Positions 8,243-17,177 of a stretch of DNA of 64,000 nt are shown here, in pieces. The notes under the pieces are model-generated. The model had not been told where the DNA came from. It searched no databases and worked only from the letters and a program-made list of their open reading frames with translations. The stretch covers positions 93,691-157,690 of the forward strand of contig JANYHT010000016.1 of NCBI GenBank assembly GCA_025358925.1, given 5' to 3'. Within the stretch, counting starts at the first letter, position 1, and every line of letters starts with the position of its first letter. The position numbers were made by a program, and so were the translations under genes. The stretch comes from Gemmatimonadaceae bacterium (GTDB lineage Bacteria; Gemmatimonadota; Gemmatimonadetes; Gemmatimonadales; Gemmatimonadaceae).

Positions 8243-10075
8243 GTGATCCAGTCTGCCTCCACTCTGCTCGTCCCGTCGCCGATGCTCGCGACCGAGCTTG
8301 CCGCCGCGTTGCTGCAGGGCGCGATCACGACTGGCCTCGCGGTGCTTTGCGCCCATTTGTACACGCGCTATCACCGTCCATGGTTTGGGTGGTTCGCCGT
8401 GGCGTGGAGTATGTACGTTGCGCGCTTACTGTGCATCCTCAGTTTTTTATCCAGTGGTGAGCGCGTTTGGCTGTATTGGCATCAAGTGACTACTGGCTGG
8501 ACCGCCTTGGTGTTGCTGTGGGCGTCGCTCGTATTTTTGCGGCAACCGAAAGCACGCGCGTCCTACTTGTTGGTCGCGCTGTTTCCGCCGCTTTGGTCGT
8601 ACATCGCGATCTATCAACTTGATCAGTTCCTCTGGGCTGCTTTGCCTGCCGTCCTGTTTTTGAGTGGCGCAACCGCGTGGACTGGCTGGGTATTCTGGCG
8701 ACATCATCGCATCGTCGGCTCTCCGGGTGCGCAACTGTTGGCTGTCGCATTTGCCTTGTGGGGCCTGCACCATCTGGACTATCCGTTTCTTCGCGCACAG
8801 GGCGCGTGGACGCCGTGGGGATACTACCTCGACATCGCGTTCGAGCTGCTGGTCGGTGCAGGGCTCGTGCTGTTAGTGCTCGACGATCTTGGTCGTGGTG
8901 TGCGCGCGCTGTCGGCGTTGTCGGGCGATTTGCATCGGCATGACGCGGGCGCGGATCCGCTGGACTTGCTGCTCTCACGTCCGCTCACGCTGCCCGGTGT
9001 GCGCGGCAGTGCGATGTATCTCTTCGACGGCGAAAGTATCCTCGACGGATCGACTGCGGCGCCTCGCACGAACAGCGGAACGAACGGGCGCTTTGTGCGC
9101 GGTGCCGGAACGTGCGCCCTTTGGCAAGACACGCAACCACAGGACGCCGTTGCCGGTGCGCTTGCGCGCATGAGACTGACGCGTCGACCGCAAGTCGTTT
9201 CGGCATCCGGTGCGCAACCATTCGTTGCGGCGTTGCCGGTCAGCACGAGCAATCGACTGGTTGGTGCGCTTGTCATGTCGGGTGATGTGCGCAATCCGTT
9301 CACCGCGCTCGATGATGATTTTCTGCTTGCGTTAGGACAGCAAGTTGGCGCGGCGCTTGAACAGTCCACGCTGGATCGGCAATTAGCTACGCGTACATCG
9401 GCGCTCGAGCAATTGTCGACGCGTATGGTACGCCAGCACGAAGATGAACGTCGTCGCCTTTCACGCGAATTGCATGATGAAACTGCGCAGGTCTTTTCGG
9501 CCGTCAAGATGCAGTTGGAGGGATTGCGACCAGTCCTTGCGCCCAACGCCAGTGGACGGCTTGATCGCCTGCTCGCGTTAGTGGACACGGGTATCCGCAG
9601 TATTCGTCAGGTGACGAGTGCGCTGCGACCCTCGTTGTTGGATGATCTTGGCTTACTGCCAGCACTACGGTCATTGGTGAACGACTTTGCCGAACGCAGC
9701 GGCATTCGGGCAACGCTGGACGCGCCGTCCACGTTGCCGCTCCTCACCGCCGATGCGGATCTCGCGCTCTTTCGTGCGCTGCAAGAAGCGCTGTCCAACG
9801 TGACGCGGCATGCCGAAGCGCATGCGGTGCAGGTGGTGATCACGGTCGCGGAGGCGCGACTCCATTTGCACGTGCGCGATGATGGTCGCGGTTTTGCCTT
9901 GGCACGCGACGGTCGCGTGCAGGAAACCGACGGCCGTATGGGGATGACCGGTATGCGTGAACGCCTGTTGGCGGTTGGCGGGCACGTGGCGGTGAGCAAT
10001 CATGCGTTGCGAGGCGCAGAAGTACGAATCGACATTCCACTGGCTGAGTCGGCGCTCCCGCAGGTAAGTGCATGA
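8243..10075 (+). CDS. Sensor histidine kinase, NarL/DegS type, with membrane and GAF-like domains
   Basis: The 610-residue protein has about seven hydrophobic segments in residues 15-215, a GAF-like region at about 235-375, and a HisKA_3 dimerisation helix with RRLSRELHDETAQVFSAVK (phospho-His in ELHDE). The HATPase domain follows, with N box ALSNVTRHAEA, DDGRGF and GMTGMRERL. It signals to the response regulator just downstream. The GTG at 8243 is the first possible start; an ATG at 8282 is the alternative. The ligand cannot be inferred. The stop lies inside the first copy of a 14-base tandem repeat. Confidence 0.88.
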   Translation: MIQSASTLLVPSPMLATELAAALLQGAITTGLAVLCAHLYTRYHRPWFGWFAVAWSMYVARLLCILSFLSSGERVWLYWHQVTTGWTALVLLWASLVFLRQPKARASYLLVALFPPLWSYIAIYQLDQFLWAALPAVLFLSGATAWTGWVFWRHHRIVGSPGAQLLAVAFALWGLHHLDYPFLRAQGAWTPWGYYLDIAFELLVGAGLVLLVLDDLGRGVRALSALSGDLHRHDAGADPLDLLLSRPLTLPGVRGSAMYLFDGESILDGSTAAPRTNSGTNGRFVRGAGTCALWQDTQPQDAVAGALARMRLTRRPQVVSASGAQPFVAALPVSTSNRLVGALVMSGDVRNPFTALDDDFLLALGQQVGAALEQSTLDRQLATRTSALEQLSTRMVRQHEDERRRLSRELHDETAQVFSAVKMQLEGLRPVLAPNASGRLDRLLALVDTGIRSIRQVTSALRPSLLDDLGLLPALRSLVNDFAERSGIRATLDAPSTLPLLTADADLALFRALQEALSNVTRHAEAHAVQVVITVAEARLHLHVRDDGRGFALARDGRVQETDGRMGMTGMRERLLAVGGHVAVSNHALRGAEVRIDIPLAESALPQVSA

Positions 10076-10099
10076 CGAGGCGCGTATGACGAGGCGCGT
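10072..10099 (+). repeat. Tandem duplication of a 14-base stop/ribosome-site unit
   Basis: ATGACGAGGCGCGT occurs twice in direct succession between the kinase and its regulator. Each copy carries an ATG and a GAGG. The real start at 10100 follows the second copy, whose GAGG is well placed. The duplication converts what would have been an ATGA overlap into a short gap. Confidence 0.9.
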
Positions 10100-10750
10100 A
10101 TGAGCGTGCCCATTCGTGTCCTCGTGGCCGACGATCATGCACTCGTGCGCGAAGGAATTCGTCACGTGCTTGACGCAGAACCCGACATTGACGTGGTGGC
10201 CGAAGCCGCCAATGGTCGCGAGGCGGTTGAACTCGCGCTGCTTCATCGTCCCGATGTGGTCGTCCTCGACATCACGATGCCTGAGGAAACTGGACTGAAA
10301 GCCGCCGCGCGATTGCGCGAGCTCTTGCCGTCCGCACGTGTGTTGTTATTGAGCATGCACGAAAACATTGAGTACGTGCGTGAAGGCATGCGCATCGGAA
10401 CTCACGGGTATATCCTGAAAGACAGTGCGGGCGAAGAGTTGCGCGCGGCCATCCGCGCCATATTTGCCGGCGGTACTTTTTTCAGTCCCGCCGTGGTGCG
10501 CCGCTTATCGACAACTGATCCCGTTGTAACGAGGCCGAACAGCTTGTTGGATTTGCTCACGCCGCGCGAGCGCGATGTGTTGGATGGTGTATCGCGCGGC
10601 TTGACGAATAAGGCGATTGCGGCGGAGTTGGGCATTAGTCGTCGGACGGTTGAGGCGCACCGCGAAAGTCTGATGCGCAAATTAGAGATTCACAACGTGG
10701 CAGGATTGACGCGTTTCGCATTGGAAGCCGGATTCGCGCGCGAGGCGTAA
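10100..10750 (+). CDS. Response regulator, NarL/FixJ family
   Basis: The 216-residue regulator has a receiver domain (LVADDHALVREGI, phospho-Asp in VVVLDITMP, Lys in YILKDSAGEEL) and a LuxR-type helix-turn-helix near residues 150-210 (LTPRERDVLDGVSRGLTNKA, then ISRRTVEAHRESLMRKL). It is the DNA-binding partner of the kinase immediately upstream. Its ribosome site is the second copy of the 14-base repeat. Confidence 0.93.
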   Translation: MSVPIRVLVADDHALVREGIRHVLDAEPDIDVVAEAANGREAVELALLHRPDVVVLDITMPEETGLKAAARLRELLPSARVLLLSMHENIEYVREGMRIGTHGYILKDSAGEELRAAIRAIFAGGTFFSPAVVRRLSTTDPVVTRPNSLLDLLTPRERDVLDGVSRGLTNKAIAAELGISRRTVEAHRESLMRKLEIHNVAGLTRFALEAGFAREA

Positions 10751-10770
10751 CGACGAACGACGTTACGCCT
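10743..10770 (+). terminator. Hairpin terminator-like element after the regulator
   Basis: A perfect 10-bp stem AGGCGTAACG/CGTTACGCCT with an 8-base loop overlaps the TAA stop of the regulator. Only a weak T content (TCGTTG) follows, so termination strength is uncertain. Confidence 0.5.
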
Positions 10771-10823
10771 TCGTTGCGCCATCGACGGAGGAATGTGGTA
10801 TGCTGTTGTGAAACTATAGGTCC

Positions 10824-11351
10824 ATGACACTACCGCTTTTGAAACGTCTCGGTGCACGCGATCGCGCGCTCTTTATGCGCATGGCGCTCGATGCACGGGA
10901 CGCGCATCCACTGCTGAGCTTTTGGAGAACGATCACGCACCTCGGCGGCGCGCGCGCTAGTATCGGCATCTCTGTGGCGTCGCTCGCGATCCCGACCGTT
11001 ACCGTACGCATTGCCTGGCACGCACTCCTCGTGCTCGGCCTTTCGCACGTGGTGGTGCACATCGTAAAGCGCGTGGCGGGACGCGAACGACCCACCGTCG
11101 CACTCGCGATCACGTCCATCATTGCGGTACCGGATCGATTCTCATTTCCCAGCGGGCATGCCTGTGCTGCCATGTCCGTGGCGGTGGCCTTCGCGTGGGC
11201 GTTTCCGTTGCTCGCGGTACCGTTGCTGGTGTTGGCTCTGCTCGTCGGGTGCTCTCGGGTGACGCTGGGCGTGCATTATCCCGGCGATGTTGCGGTGGGA
11301 CAAGCCATCGCGCTGATGTGTGCGTATCTCATGTTTGCCATCGTCATGTGA
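10824..11351 (+). CDS. PAP2-family phosphatase, membrane bound
   Basis: The 175-residue protein carries all three PAP2 motifs: KRVAGRERP, FPSGHACAAMS and SRVTLGVHYPGDV, with four to five membrane helices around them. It probably dephosphorylates a lipid phosphate such as undecaprenyl pyrophosphate or phosphatidate at the outer face of the inner membrane. At 175 residues it is a short, minimal PAP2. The substrate cannot be told from sequence. Confidence 0.88.
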   Translation: MTLPLLKRLGARDRALFMRMALDARDAHPLLSFWRTITHLGGARASIGISVASLAIPTVTVRIAWHALLVLGLSHVVVHIVKRVAGRERPTVALAITSIIAVPDRFSFPSGHACAAMSVAVAFAWAFPLLAVPLLVLALLVGCSRVTLGVHYPGDVAVGQAIALMCAYLMFAIVM

Positions 11352-11441
11352 TTGCGACGTGTGCGGCTGGTGTGTGACGCGAACACCGCGCGATCGTCAG
11401 CCGAATGGATCCTCTCGTATTCACCATTTGGATTGCGCCCC

Positions 11442-11915
11442 ATGTTTCTTCCACAGACGATTGCTGCAGGCCGCGAGGAGACGACGGATAGTGCGGCGCC
11501 CGTGTCTTCACGCCTGCAACTCTTGTCGTGTCGCATCGAACGCGCGCCGATCGCGACCTCACGGGTCACCGTCGAATGCGCTGCCCCTGGCGTGGTGCAG
11601 CACATTCGGTGCGTGCATCAAGGCTCTGCCTGTCCGGGCGGTGACTTGCGACTTGCCGCACTCGCGACGATGGACGCGGTGATGCAGGCCACAGGCGGTG
11701 AGCTCAAGCTCGAGTTGATCGGCGTCAAGCCATGTCGCGCATTCGACACGAATGTTGTCGTGGTTGCGGCGTTGGCCCATCACCATGGTGTGACAACGCG
11801 CATTGTCGGAACCGCGTTGTCAGACGAAGATTTGTTGCTGGGCACCGCGCAGGCGACGCTGCACGCGGTGAATCGATTGGCTGCGCCGCTATTGCGGAGA
11901 GCGACTGACGCATAG
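11442..11915 (+). CDS. Conserved-looking protein of unknown function
   Basis: The 157-residue soluble protein is not one I recognise with confidence. Its core, RLAALATMDAVMQATGG, LELIGVKPCRAFDTNVVVVA, and then AQATLHAVNRL, loosely follows the pattern of the C-terminal allosteric domain of LeuA-type synthases (alternating strand/helix, closing AxxHAxNRL). That resemblance is by eye and weak. The start at 11442 (MFLPQTI) was preferred to a TTG at 11352, which touches the previous stop. It lies between a PAP2 phosphatase and a lytic transglycosylase. Confidence 0.55.
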   Translation: MFLPQTIAAGREETTDSAAPVSSRLQLLSCRIERAPIATSRVTVECAAPGVVQHIRCVHQGSACPGGDLRLAALATMDAVMQATGGELKLELIGVKPCRAFDTNVVVVAALAHHHGVTTRIVGTALSDEDLLLGTAQATLHAVNRLAAPLLRRATDA

Positions 11916-11960
11916 GTTGTTGCTTTGATCTGAACGCTTTCCCTTCCCGGTGCATCCGCG

Positions 11961-13439
11961 ATGCGACTCACCGCCGCCGCATTTTCGCGAACAGTTCTGG
12001 TGCTGCTGCTCACTGCCTGTCAGGCAGCACGCGGTCCAATCGCACCGGTACCCGCAGTGTCTGCGCTTCCGGCGGCGGTGGCGGCGGCCAATGCGAGGAG
12101 TGAATCGCGTACCGCGCACGCGAAGCCCTCCACATCTGCGGCGCGCGTGGCGACAATCAACGTTGACGATGTTGCGGCAACTGCGGTCTCCGTGTTTGGC
12201 GACAGTGCAGCGCTCCACGCGTCAACGATAAACGTGGCGGACGCAGAACCTGTTTGGGACATTGACGTGCACCCGTATGAAGCGCACGAACGTGTCGCGC
12301 ATTATGTGCAATTGTTCACGACTGACGCGCGTGACCACTTCGTCGCCCGATTGTCGCGCGGCACGCGTTACGAACCAATGATTCGCGCGAAGCTCAAGGC
12401 CAGTGGCATGCCCGAGGATATGACGTATCTCGCGCTTATCGAAAGCGGATACGATCCCGATGCATACTCGCGATCGGCCGCGGTGGGTATGTGGCAGTTC
12501 ATGACGAAGACGGCGCGTGACGTCGGAATGCGCGTCGACTGGTGGGTGGACGAACGACGTGACCCGGCGCGCTCTACAGACGCCGCCATCCGATTCCTCG
12601 GCGACTTGCAACGCAAATTTGGTTCATTGTATCTCGCTGCGGCCGCGTACAATGGCGGACCTGGACGCGTGTCGCGCGGATTGACGCGATACGCGGGGCA
12701 AATGGAAGGCACTGAAGGCGAAGATCGATTCTTCGCGCTCGCGGAATACGATTACCTGCGCGTCGAAACGAAAAATTATGTCCCGCAACTCATCGCCGCC
12801 GCGCTTGTGGGGAAAAAGCCTGCGCGATACGGGATCGTGATCGATTCGCAGCCGCTGTTTGTGTACGACTCCGTGTTCGTGCCTGCGGGCACATCGTTGG
12901 CAGCCGTGGCGGCGGCGAGCGGCGGCACTAAGGTCGAATTACGCGATCTCAATCCATTTTTGCTGCGCGGCATGGCACCGCCGGACAACGGTCTTTGGCT
13001 GCGTGTTCCGCGAGGGCGCGCCGATCGGACACGAGCTGCCCTCGAAGCACTGCCAACGTCCGCGCGAGTTGGATACCGCAACGTGAACGTGAGCGGTAAG
13101 GTGACGACGCTGGCCGGTCTGGCAAAGTCGCACGGTGTCACACTTCGCGAAATCGCGTGGTACAATCCGGGACTCAAGACAAGGAAGGGTCGGCTGGCAT
13201 CGGGACAATCGGTACGCGTGCCATCGGTGGACGCCATCGCCTTCGCGCGAGCCGTGCCCGATCCCGCCATTGAGCATTACGGAAGCGCGCCGGTGCGCCG
13301 TGTCTCGTCGGCAAAAAAGCGCACTTCGGCAAAACATGCAGTCGCCAAGAAGCGCACAAGCGCAAAGGAGCCGACCGCAAGCAAGCGGTCGGCTCCTGCG
13401 AAGCGATCATTGTCAAAAAAGCACGCCAAAAAGCGCTAG
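11961..13439 (+). CDS. MltD-like membrane-bound lytic transglycosylase with Lys-rich tail
   Basis: The 492-residue lipoprotein (LTAC, lipidated Cys20) carries a family-1 SLT domain at about residues 135-290 with catalytic Glu161 in ALIESGYDPDAYS, followed by AAVGMWQFM and AAAYNGGPGRV. A LysM-like repeat lies near residues 360-415 (VTTLAGLAKSHGVTLREIAW). It cleaves the glycan strand of peptidoglycan at the inner face of the outer membrane. The last 45 residues are unusually basic, with KKRTSAK twice, and may bind teichoic-like or anionic polymers or nucleic acid. A perfect 13-bp hairpin is encoded inside this tail. It ends 4 bases into the next, convergent gene. Confidence 0.88.
   Translation: MRLTAAAFSRTVLVLLLTACQAARGPIAPVPAVSALPAAVAAANARSESRTAHAKPSTSAARVATINVDDVAATAVSVFGDSAALHASTINVADAEPVWDIDVHPYEAHERVAHYVQLFTTDARDHFVARLSRGTRYEPMIRAKLKASGMPEDMTYLALIESGYDPDAYSRSAAVGMWQFMTKTARDVGMRVDWWVDERRDPARSTDAAIRFLGDLQRKFGSLYLAAAAYNGGPGRVSRGLTRYAGQMEGTEGEDRFFALAEYDYLRVETKNYVPQLIAAALVGKKPARYGIVIDSQPLFVYDSVFVPAGTSLAAVAAASGGTKVELRDLNPFLLRGMAPPDNGLWLRVPRGRADRTRAALEALPTSARVGYRNVNVSGKVTTLAGLAKSHGVTLREIAWYNPGLKTRKGRLASGQSVRVPSVDAIAFARAVPDPAIEHYGSAPVRRVSSAKKRTSAKHAVAKKRTSAKEPTASKRSAPAKRSLSKKHAKKR
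13366..13397 (+). terminator. Perfect 13-bp hairpin within the 3' end of the transglycosylase gene
   Basis: AGGAGCCGACCGC and its exact complement are separated by a 6-base loop AAGCAA. The hairpin lies inside coding sequence, 42 bases before the stop, and no T-run follows. It may slow or protect the 3' end of the transcript against the convergent neighbour. Confidence 0.4.
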
Positions 13440-14215
13440 TCGAGTGTTCCCCGTCCGCGATAGCCCTTCATCACCATGCTCTCGTAGCCGTTCGCGGGAT
13501 CATTTCCCATGCTGAGGGCGCTTTGCACTGCCGCCGGGCCCCGATTGTACACCAGCAACGCAATGCGAAGATCGCCTTTGTAGTCGCGAATGAGTCCGCG
13601 TAAATACTTGAATCCAATGCGCAAGTTGATCTCGGGGTCAAGCAACTGTTCGCGCGAAACGTTGGGTTCATACTCACGGGCGGTGCCCAGCATGAGTTGC
13701 GTCAATCCCATAGCGCCAGCGTGACTTTGCGCGCGAGGATCAAACACACTTTCAACACGCACCAAACGGAATCCAAGTTCTGGTTCAATACCTGCGGTCA
13801 CGGCGGCGTCATACACCTTCCGCGCAAGCTCCGGCTTCACGCGATAGCGAACGGAGTAGGTATAGATGCGATGCCAGCGATTGAGTGACTCTTTACGCTC
13901 TGCATCCTTGGGATCGAGCCCAAAGGGAAGCGACGGCAACGCGGCAACGGACTTTCGCTTCAGGACATCAGCGGCGGGCCTCCACGATGGCTCGATGGGA
14001 AGCGTGGCGACAGGAACGGTGCGCAGCGACGTGGCGACGACGGCGGTGACGAGTGGATGCGGTGTTGGCTTTGGCGTGAGGAGCAACGCGAGCGCAAATA
14101 CCGAAACCGAAGAAACAAACACCCGGGTCAAACGGCGTTTCCGAAAATGACGATGCATCCGCCGACGTCGTGCCCGCGCTTCCAAACTGGTAATGCTTGC
14201 GTTGATATCGTTCAT
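13436..14215 (-). CDS. Membrane-anchored lytic transglycosylase (SLT domain)
   Basis: The 259-residue protein has a very basic N-terminus (LEARARRRRMHRHFRKRR), one membrane segment at about residues 31-48 and a C-terminal SLT domain. Catalytic Glu155 lies in LVRVESVFDPRAQSHAGAMG, followed by GLTQLM and NLRIGFKYLRGL; LLVYNRGPAAV replaces the usual AYNxGP. It is an inner-membrane anchored peptidoglycan lyase. It is convergent with, and overlaps by 4 bases, a second transglycosylase. moaC is 13 bases upstream on the same strand. Confidence 0.85.
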   Translation of the reverse strand: MNDINASITSLEARARRRRMHRHFRKRRLTRVFVSSVSVFALALLLTPKPTPHPLVTAVVATSLRTVPVATLPIEPSWRPAADVLKRKSVAALPSLPFGLDPKDAERKESLNRWHRIYTYSVRYRVKPELARKVYDAAVTAGIEPELGFRLVRVESVFDPRAQSHAGAMGLTQLMLGTAREYEPNVSREQLLDPEINLRIGFKYLRGLIRDYKGDLRIALLVYNRGPAAVQSALSMGNDPANGYESMVMKGYRGRGTLD

Positions 14216-14228
14216 AGTACCTCACGCT

Positions 14229-14750
14229 TTAGCGACTCAGTGACGGCTCGATGCTGAAGTCCCCTTTCGTTCCGCCGCGCTTCTCGCGCAGCACGATCTC
14301 GGAAATCATCATCGTCCGGTCAACCGCCTTGGCCATGTCGTAAATTGCCAACAAGGCCACCGATACAGCGGTCAACGCTTCCATCTCCACCCCGGTTTGG
14401 GCGGTGGTTCTGACAGACGCTTCCACCCGTACGCCGGGGAGTGCCTCATCGAGATTAACCCTCACGTCTACCCCGGACAACGGCAAAGGATGGCAGAGCG
14501 GAATAAGATCCGACGTGCGTTTTGCCGCTTGCATGCCTGCCAAGCGTGCAACGGGAACAACATCACCTTTGGCTAACGTGTTGTTCTGTATAGCGTTAAA
14601 TGTATCTACCTGCATGCGAATGACCCCGCTTGCACGTGCCGTTCGGACGGAAAATGGCTTCTCTGAAACGTCCACCATTCGGAAGTTTCCAGCCGAGTCC
14701 ACGTGTGAAAACGCGTGCGCGGGGGTCAAATCCTCAGCGAACTCATCCAT
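14229..14750 (-). CDS. moaC: Cyclic pyranopterin monophosphate synthase
   Basis: The 173-residue protein has the whole MoaC pattern: FSHVDSAGNFRMVDVSEKP, AAKRTSDLIPLCHPLPLSGV, TGVEMEALTAVSVALLAIYD and MAKAVDR. It converts the MoaA product into cyclic pyranopterin monophosphate in molybdenum-cofactor synthesis. No other moa gene is in the window, but a MOSC protein (24482) and a small molybdopterin-binding-like domain protein (60429) are. It lies 36 bases downstream of holB on the same strand. Confidence 0.96.
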   Translation of the reverse strand: MDEFAEDLTPAHAFSHVDSAGNFRMVDVSEKPFSVRTARASGVIRMQVDTFNAIQNNTLAKGDVVPVARLAGMQAAKRTSDLIPLCHPLPLSGVDVRVNLDEALPGVRVEASVRTTAQTGVEMEALTAVSVALLAIYDMAKAVDRTMMISEIVLREKRGGTKGDFSIEPSLSR

Positions 14751-14786
14751 AAATCTTACCCTGTAGGTAGAGAGACGCGAACGAAC

Positions 14787-15875
14787 CTACGGCCGTAATG
14801 TGCGATGTAGTGATGCCAACAACGCTGCACTGAGGAGTAGTGGGCTGACATTGCCGTTCGCGCGAATCTTTGCCTGTTCGACATCAATGATCGCCATCGC
14901 TGCACGTCGTGCGTCGGACGTGTGACCCGACGCGACGAGTTGCTGTGATCGTGCATGGAGGAGCAGCGTCAGCGCGTCGAGTGCATCCGAGAACGCACCG
15001 CGAGCACCGGCAACACCTTGCCGTGCGGCAACCTTCACCCGCTCCGCCGTACCGGAGGGGGTCGATGGTTCGAGGGCGGCAGCCAACAAACGCTGCGCAG
15101 CCGCGAACGACGCGACAGACGAATCGCTGCTCAGTAGTGCTCCGGGTGCGCCGCCAAGGGTCAGCGACAGATCGGTTAAGCGACCGGCAAAGCGGCGTTG
15201 TACGACAGGGTCGGCGAAAAATGCGGCCATGTCGACTTGAGACAACGGCGCGACGCGCACGGTGATCACACGCGACCGAACCGTCGGCAACAGTGCTCCG
15301 GGTTCACTGGTGGTGAGAATGATCGTCGTTCCGGGCGGCGGCTCTTCGAGCAACTTGAGAAACGCATTGGCCGCCTCATCCTTTCCTTCCTGGCTCACCA
15401 TCCGTTCCGCATCACCAATGACAAATACCGCGCGCTTGGCCATGGCTGGGCGCGTGGAAGCTCGTAGCACCACCGCGCGTGTCGTGGCGACGTAAATGCC
15501 GTCCGTTCCCGGCGGGGACGACCACAGACCCTCGGCCTCCATGCGGTCGGCGACGGCTTCGGCGAGGTCCGCCGCAACGTCGTCGGGTGTGGGATCGCTG
15601 TTTTTGAGGCTAGGGCGAGGAAAGAACCAACGCAAGTCTGGATGAACGCCGCGCAGGGCATAGCGGCAGTGCTGACAAGTGCCGCACGGCTCGTACCGGT
15701 GTTCGAGCTCCGCGCGCTCGCACAGCAATAGCTGCCCAAGCCAGAGGGCGAGGCGCTGTTTTCCAACGCCGCGTGGTCCCGAAAAGAGGAGGCTCGCGGG
15801 CAGTCGACCATCGTGCCACGCCGAGGCAAGCCGTGCGCGAAGTGCGAGATGTCCGTACAGTGGTCGATGCGCCAT
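14787..15875 (-). CDS. holB: DNA polymerase III delta-prime subunit
   Basis: The 362-residue AAA+ clamp-loader protein has Walker A GPRGVGKQ at residues 33-40, a zinc module CGTCQHC, sensor region NAFLKLLEEPPPGTTIILTTS and RSRVITV. It helps load the beta clamp. The ATG at 15875 (MAHRPLYGHL) was chosen because homology starts there; a longer frame would run into the divergent gene's promoter region. A membrane-protein gene starts 109 bases away on the other strand. Confidence 0.9.
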   Translation of the reverse strand: MAHRPLYGHLALRARLASAWHDGRLPASLLFSGPRGVGKQRLALWLGQLLLCERAELEHRYEPCGTCQHCRYALRGVHPDLRWFFPRPSLKNSDPTPDDVAADLAEAVADRMEAEGLWSSPPGTDGIYVATTRAVVLRASTRPAMAKRAVFVIGDAERMVSQEGKDEAANAFLKLLEEPPPGTTIILTTSEPGALLPTVRSRVITVRVAPLSQVDMAAFFADPVVQRRFAGRLTDLSLTLGGAPGALLSSDSSVASFAAAQRLLAAALEPSTPSGTAERVKVAARQGVAGARGAFSDALDALTLLLHARSQQLVASGHTSDARRAAMAIIDVEQAKIRANGNVSPLLLSAALLASLHRTLRP

Positions 15876-15983
15876 GCAGCGAATATGTCGGTCGTCGCGC
15901 ACGGGGTGAAGGCGCGTGCGGCCTTTACTATGCGTGCGCTCGACGGGATACATTTGGTCGCGAACACTTTTCAGGAGCTGTCT

Positions 15984-17177
15984 ATGCAATTCTCCGCCGC
16001 TTCAATGGCCGCGCGCGCACGTACCGGCAGTGCTGCCACGGTGCTGGCGCTTCCCTGGCAACTGGCCGCTGTTGTTTTTGCCGCGACGAGTGTGATCGTC
16101 GGCCTGATCTGGGACATTTCGTGGCACATGACCATTGGTCGTGACACGTTCTGGACGCCCGCGCACTTGGCCATTTATACGGGCGGCGCCGTGGCCGGAT
16201 TGGCGTGCGGTTACGAAGTATTACGTCGTACTTTTTTCGACCGTGCGCCGAGCAACGATGGCGTCACAGTGTGGCGCTGGTTTCACGGACCATTGGGCGG
16301 ATGGCTCTGCATTTGGGGGTCTGTGGCGATGCTCACATCCGCGCCCTTCGACAATTGGTGGCACGACGCGTACGGTCTGGACGTAAAAATCATCAGCCCT
16401 CCGCACACTCTGTTGGCACTTGGATTTCTCGCGATTCTTGCCGGCGCGCTCGTGTTTGCATTGGCCGAGCAGGCGCGCGAAGAAGCGCATGAGTCGTCGC
16501 CCGTGGAGTCGTCGGGCGTCGCGCCGTGGGTGGTGGCGTATACCAGCGGGTTGGTCTTGACGATGGTGTCAATCTTCGCGACCGAATACACCGATCGCGT
16601 GCTTATGCACCGCGCACTGTTCTATCAAGTCTCCGCGTTGATTTTTCCGTTTGTCTTGGTCGCTGCGGCGCGGTCCACGCGTTTGCGATTTCCGGCCACA
16701 GCCACGGCCGTTGTCTACACGGTCGTGCGACTCGTGCAGTTGTGGGTGTTGCCGCTCTTTGAAGCGTCGCCAAAGTTAGGGCCGATTCGTCACGCGGTGG
16801 ATCACATGGTGCCGCTGGACTTTCCGTTGCTGTTGATCGTACCGGCGATGGTTCTTGACCTGCTTATGCGTCGAACGGCGGCACGCGGTGCATGGTTTCG
16901 TGCAGGGTTGCTTGGCACTGCGTTTCTCGCGGTGTTCGCCGCGCTGCAGTGGCCGTTTGCCGATTTCATGTCAACTGCGGCATCGCGCAACGCGCTGTTT
17001 CGGTCCGACAACTTTCCGTATATGATGCCTTCGGACAGTTGGCAAGTTCTCGGAAAGTTTTGGACGGAGCCCGCAGCGGAAACAGTTCGTGGTTTTGGCT
17101 ACGCGCTCGTGATCGCGGTGCTATCGGCGCGTGCCGGACTCGGGTGGGGCAGTTGGTTGCGCTCGGTGCGCCGATGA
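15984..17177 (+). CDS. Polytopic inner-membrane protein of unknown function
   Basis: The 397-residue protein has around ten hydrophobic segments. The start at 15984 follows AGGAG with 6-base spacing; longer frames would overlap holB. Short His motifs near the membrane, such as WDISWHMTIGRDTFWTPAHLAIY and WWHDAYGLDVKIISPPHTLL, recur at helix ends and could bind metal or heme. I know no named function. It overlaps the His-motif protein downstream by 4 bases (ATGA), so the two products very likely act together. Confidence 0.7.
   Translation: MQFSAASMAARARTGSAATVLALPWQLAAVVFAATSVIVGLIWDISWHMTIGRDTFWTPAHLAIYTGGAVAGLACGYEVLRRTFFDRAPSNDGVTVWRWFHGPLGGWLCIWGSVAMLTSAPFDNWWHDAYGLDVKIISPPHTLLALGFLAILAGALVFALAEQAREEAHESSPVESSGVAPWVVAYTSGLVLTMVSIFATEYTDRVLMHRALFYQVSALIFPFVLVAAARSTRLRFPATATAVVYTVVRLVQLWVLPLFEASPKLGPIRHAVDHMVPLDFPLLLIVPAMVLDLLMRRTAARGAWFRAGLLGTAFLAVFAALQWPFADFMSTAASRNALFRSDNFPYMMPSDSWQVLGKFWTEPAAETVRGFGYALVIAVLSARAGLGWGSWLRSVRR

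Noticed and set aside
15813..15983. Longer N-terminus for the membrane protein starting inside holB
   Set aside because: The ATG at 15984 has a well-spaced AGGAG and begins the likely protein; the extension is antisense to holB.
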